From NCBI RefSeq assembly GCF_000265385.1, contig NC_018013.1:275001-339000 (forward strand): a stretch of DNA of 64,000 nucleotides, written 5' to 3'. A program made the translations under genes and the position numbers. This stretch comes from Aequorivita sublithincola DSM 14238 (GTDB taxonomy: Bacteria; Bacteroidota; Bacteroidia; Flavobacteriales; Flavobacteriaceae). Of the stretch, positions 61,739 to 64,000 are shown one piece after another. Below the pieces are notes generated by a model that made no database searches, was not told the DNA's origin, and worked only from the letters and a program-made list of their open reading frames with translations. How positions within the stretch are numbered: position 1 is the first letter of the stretch; every line of letters starts with the position of its first letter.

Positions 61739-62294
61739 CGTTGTAGAGCATTAAAAAACTTCCAGAAGTGATTGAATTTTTAATTGGATTAAGGCAATAT
61801 ACAGTTTACCTAATTTTTGGATTGTTTGTGATTGGTTTTATTTCCATTGGTCTTTTATTTAAACCTAGATACAGAAAAAAAGGACTAATCGGAATAGGAC
61901 TTCTTTTCATCACAGGTTTTTCAATTCTTGGAATGAACTTTATTATAGCAAGTGCTATACGCTTTGAAATAGAGGAAAGAGCAGAAAGTGCTATGAAGAC
62001 TAATTCAAAAATATTTATCAATGGTCAAGAAACGAATGTGGACTCTGAGCAATTTTTAACTGATTTGTCAAAGATAAATGGTTGGTATTTCACCAAAAAA
62101 TCTCATCCCGAAACGAAGTACGTGATTAATGTTATTTCGGAAATAGACACCTTGGACATCGTTCTAAAAAGGGACTCCAAAAATGCGGAGGAATACTGGA
62201 CCTATTTGCCAAAATATAAATACGAGCTAGAATTGGACTTGCTAGAAACTAAAGTGTTAAACGGAATATCTGGAGAAAAATAACACTCTACAAC
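61739..62294 (+). other. Cassette-like module 2
   Basis: GTTGTAGAG (61740-61748) and CTCTACAAC (62286-62294) are perfect 9-bp inverted repeats, extended to 12 of 14 with the next bases. The left end CGTTGTAGAGCATTAAA (61739-61755) matches the left end of module 3 at 14 of 17 positions. One membrane-protein gene fills the module. Confidence 0.5.
61768..62283 (+). CDS. Hypothetical membrane protein of cassette module 2
   Basis: An unrecognised 171-aa protein starting at GTG. Two helices (about 10-30, TVYLIFGLFVIGFISIGLLF, and 39-62, LIGIGLLFITGFSILGMNFI) are followed by an EIEERAESAMK amphipathic segment and a soluble C-terminal domain of about 100 residues (FINGQETNVDSEQFLTDLSK; YVINVISEIDTLDIVL). 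The stop lies 2 nt before the closing inverted repeat, so the gene fills its module. Function unknown. Confidence 0.6.
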   Translation: MIEFLIGLRQYTVYLIFGLFVIGFISIGLLFKPRYRKKGLIGIGLLFITGFSILGMNFIIASAIRFEIEERAESAMKTNSKIFINGQETNVDSEQFLTDLSKINGWYFTKKSHPETKYVINVISEIDTLDIVLKRDSKNAEEYWTYLPKYKYELELDLLETKVLNGISGEK

Positions 62295-62474
62295 AAAACC
62301 TATAAGTAATATGGACTTAGGTTCCTATCTGAAGGGTCTGAGCGTATTTATGAACACCGCCAAATCTTTTGGATTTGGCTTTTGCCGAAAATGATAAAGC
62401 AAAACAAAAAGATTTGGCTAATCGCGTGGGGGAAATATAACGGCGCGTTTGCCACGCACTACTCATAGCTAAAC
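62295..62474. other. Structured non-coding spacer between modules 2 and 3
   Basis: No gene is seen. GCCAAATC-TTTTG-GATTTGGC (62359-62379) is a perfect 8-bp hairpin, and a third GATTTGGC copy (62411-62418) offers an alternative pairing. GCGTGG (62424-62429) can pair with CCACGC (62452-62457). The left part AAGTAATATGG (62304-62314) recurs after module 3 as AAGTAATGTGG (63024-63034). It may be a recombination site or a small RNA. Confidence 0.4.
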
Positions 62475-63015
62475 CGTTCTAATGCATTAAAGAAAAATAT
62501 TGAAAGAAAAATAAAACGGACACTATTCTAATAGTAACAATAAAGATAAAACGGAATAAAACGTAAAATTGAAAATATGAAACCAATAAATAATTCCGCT
62601 CCAGTTAAAGCCGAAAAATCGATTATTATAAATTCAGACATTGACAAAGTATGGCAAATATTGACCGATATCGACAATTGGTCTAATTGGAATTCTGACA
62701 TTTCTAAATCAAAAATTAATGGCGAAATCCGAAAAGCTCAAACGTTTGATTGGAAAACGGGAGGCACAAAACTTCACTCTGAAATCCATACTTATAATCC
62801 GAAAAATAAATTTGGTTGGACAGGAAAAGTTTTAGGTGTTTATGCTATTCACAATTGGAATTTAACTGAAACAGAAAATGGAACTACGGTTTTGGTAGCA
62901 GAAAGTATGGAGGGATTTTTAGCCAAATTATTTAGGAAATCATTTCAAAAAACACTTGAAAACGGAATGACCAATTGGCTTGAATTAATGAAAAAAGAAT
63001 GTGAGAAATAATGCA
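62475..63015 (+). other. Cassette-like module 3
   Basis: The left end CGTTCTAATGCATTAAA (62475-62491) matches the left end of module 2 at 14 of 17 positions. TGCATTA (62483-62489) is inverted as TAATGCA (63009-63015) just after the SRPBCC stop. The repeat is shorter than in modules 1 and 2, so this boundary is weaker. Confidence 0.4.
62577..63011 (+). CDS. SRPBCC (polyketide cyclase/START-like) protein
   Basis: A 144-aa soluble protein with a START-like ligand-binding fold. KAEKSIIINSDIDKVWQILT and DIDNWSNWNSDIS (about 12-46) form the opening strand, helix and the family W-xx-W segment; KFGWTGKVLGVYAIHNWNLT and a long C-terminal helix (FQKTLENGMTNWLELMKKE) complete it. The ligand is unknown. 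It is the only gene of module 3. The 85 bp before it hold repeated AAACGGA units. Confidence 0.85.
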   Translation: MKPINNSAPVKAEKSIIINSDIDKVWQILTDIDNWSNWNSDISKSKINGEIRKAQTFDWKTGGTKLHSEIHTYNPKNKFGWTGKVLGVYAIHNWNLTETENGTTVLVAESMEGFLAKLFRKSFQKTLENGMTNWLELMKKECEK

Positions 63016-63167
63016 CCTCATCAAAGTAATGTGGTAAAAACCAACTTAGGCCGTATATAAAACAGTTACTATTTATTTTAAATAATTTCCCCATCCCTAG
63101 TCGCTCTTCGCTAATCCCTTTCAAAAATTTGTAACAAACCCCCAACCCATTCGTCATACAAACAACC

Positions 63168-63184
63168 TCCCGAAGCTATCGGGA
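63168..63184. repeat. CCCGAAGCTATCGGG palindrome
   Basis: TCCCGAAGCTATCGGGA, a near-perfect palindrome, lies 15 bp before the GTG of the ABC ATPase gene. A related element is at 57001-57016. From memory, CCCGATAGCTATCGGG palindromes are dispersed widely in Flavobacteriaceae. Confidence 0.5.
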
Positions 63185-63198
63185 CCAAAACCAATCTC

Positions 63199-64000
63199 GT
63201 GGAAAACATTCTCACAATAAACAATCTTACCAAGAAATTTGGCTCGCTAACAGCCGTGGATAATCTTTCCTTTTCAATTGAAAGAGGCAACGTTTACGGT
63301 ATTCTCGGACCGAATGGAAGTGGAAAAAGCACAACTTTAGGAATCGTTCTAAATGTAGTAAACAAAACTGCTGGCAACTTTCAGTGGTTTAATGGCAACA
63401 TTGACACCCACAACGCTTTAAAGAAAGTAGGCGCCATCATTGAACGCCCCAACTTTTACCCGTATATGACGGCGTTTCAAAACCTGCAATTGGTTTGTAA
63501 AATAAAAGAAGTTTCCGAAGTAAAAATTACTGAAAAGTTACAGCTCGTTGGTTTGATTGACCGAAAGGATAGTAAATTCAGCACCTTTTCATTAGGTATG
63601 AAACAACGTTTGGCAATCGCTTCGGCATTGCTCAACGATCCTGAAATATTGATACTTGACGAACCTACAAACGGTTTGGACCCACAAGGAATTCATCAAA
63701 TTCGAGAAATTATTAAAACCATTGCTTCAAAAGGAACAACCATTTTACTGGCTTCGCATTTGTTAGATGAAGTTGAAAAAGTGTGTACGCACGTAGTTAT
63801 TCTTCGGAAAGGAGTTAGTCTTTATTCTGGCAGCGTGGACGGGATGAACGCCAGTCACGGTTTCCTCACGATGCAGAGTAATAATATGGACTTGCTTCAA
63901 AATGCTGTGGAAGGAAATTCCACTTTTGGAACGGTAAAACGAGAAGGTGATTATTTAATAGCCTACCTCAACATACCAATGGATGCTTCAGAAGTAAACA
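63199..64000 (+). CDS. ABC transporter ATP-binding protein (partial)
   Basis: Runs off the right edge; 267 residues are visible. The frame starts GTG (VENILTINNLTKKFGSLTAV) because no ATG precedes the conserved domain. Walker A GPNGSGKST (about 38-46), signature FSLGMKQRLAIASALL (about 131-146), Walker B ILILDEPTNGLDP (about 151-163) and H-loop LLASHLLDEVEKV are complete. The C-terminal extension resembles BcrA-type export ATPases, which pair with a separate permease, probably just outside the window. Confidence 0.9.
   Translation, partial: MENILTINNLTKKFGSLTAVDNLSFSIERGNVYGILGPNGSGKSTTLGIVLNVVNKTAGNFQWFNGNIDTHNALKKVGAIIERPNFYPYMTAFQNLQLVCKIKEVSEVKITEKLQLVGLIDRKDSKFSTFSLGMKQRLAIASALLNDPEILILDEPTNGLDPQGIHQIREIIKTIASKGTTILLASHLLDEVEKVCTHVVILRKGVSLYSGSVDGMNASHGFLTMQSNNMDLLQNAVEGNSTFGTVKREGDYLIAYLNIPMDASEVN

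Noticed and set aside
60289..63034. Insertion sequence or prophage remnant
   Set aside because: No transposase, integrase or phage gene was found, and the repeats differ between modules, unlike IS ends.

Overview
The window is chromosomal DNA of a member of the Flavobacteriaceae (Bacteroidota). The 16S gene reads as flavobacterial, and a genus such as Aequorivita would fit, though that is only an impression. Stable-RNA and housekeeping genes carry the Bacteroidota promoter TTG-N19-TAnnTTTG. Shine-Dalgarno-like sequences are rare, intergenic regions are AT-rich, and the proteins are of flavobacterial type: transketolase in two subunits, mitochondrial-type aconitase, a long NusB, a cyclophilin-FKBP fusion and DUF1573/DUF2339/DUF3999 proteins.

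Layout. 0-3 kb: the start of an rRNA operon on the minus strand (16S, tRNA-Ile, tRNA-Ala, 5' end of 23S) with two near-identical tandem promoters and boxA-like leader motifs. 3-6.6 kb: thrS-infC-rpmI-rplT; infC has no ATG, GTG or TTG start and apparently begins with AUA. 6.6-19.3 kb: an OmpA-like protein, a secreted amidotransferase-like protein, dnaB, accA, a tgt-lptG-EamA operon, split transketolase, a calcium-binding FKBP-like lipoprotein, hslR, a phosphoribosyltransferase and aroK. 19.4-24.5 kb: tRNA-Lys, tRNA-Leu and a zeaxanthin-type carotenoid cluster (crtI-crtB-crtZ-crtYcd) led by a CarH-like B12 photoreceptor regulator. 25-33.4 kb: a TlpA-like thioredoxin, aconitase, and an operon of three SurA/parvulin-type periplasmic folding factors ending in a MoxR ATPase. 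33.5-46.5 kb: a Skp-like chaperone, guaB, a haem-binding protein, a 5'-nucleotidase, HMG-CoA lyase, a LysE exporter, pyrD carrying an in-frame repeat insertion, a decayed MNT-HEPN toxin-antitoxin pair, pepT, yajC, a DUF1573 lipoprotein, nusB and leucine dehydrogenase. 46.7-60.1 kb: an MsbA-like exporter, a PUR-type protein, a CrtI/RetSat-like oxidoreductase, DUF2339-DUF3999, a SulP transporter and small stress or redox proteins.

60.2-63.1 kb is the most unusual part. Three accessory ORFs (a DUF6602 PD-(D/E)xK-like nuclease broken by an in-frame stop, a two-helix membrane protein and an SRPBCC protein) each sit between module-specific inverted repeats. The left ends of two modules share a 17-bp motif. 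This looks like a small array of gene cassettes. The window ends inside an ABC-transporter ATPase gene.

Intergenic regions repeatedly contain short degenerate tandem repeats and dispersed palindromes; one such element has become part of the pyrD coding sequence. I saw no CRISPR array, complete insertion sequence or prophage.
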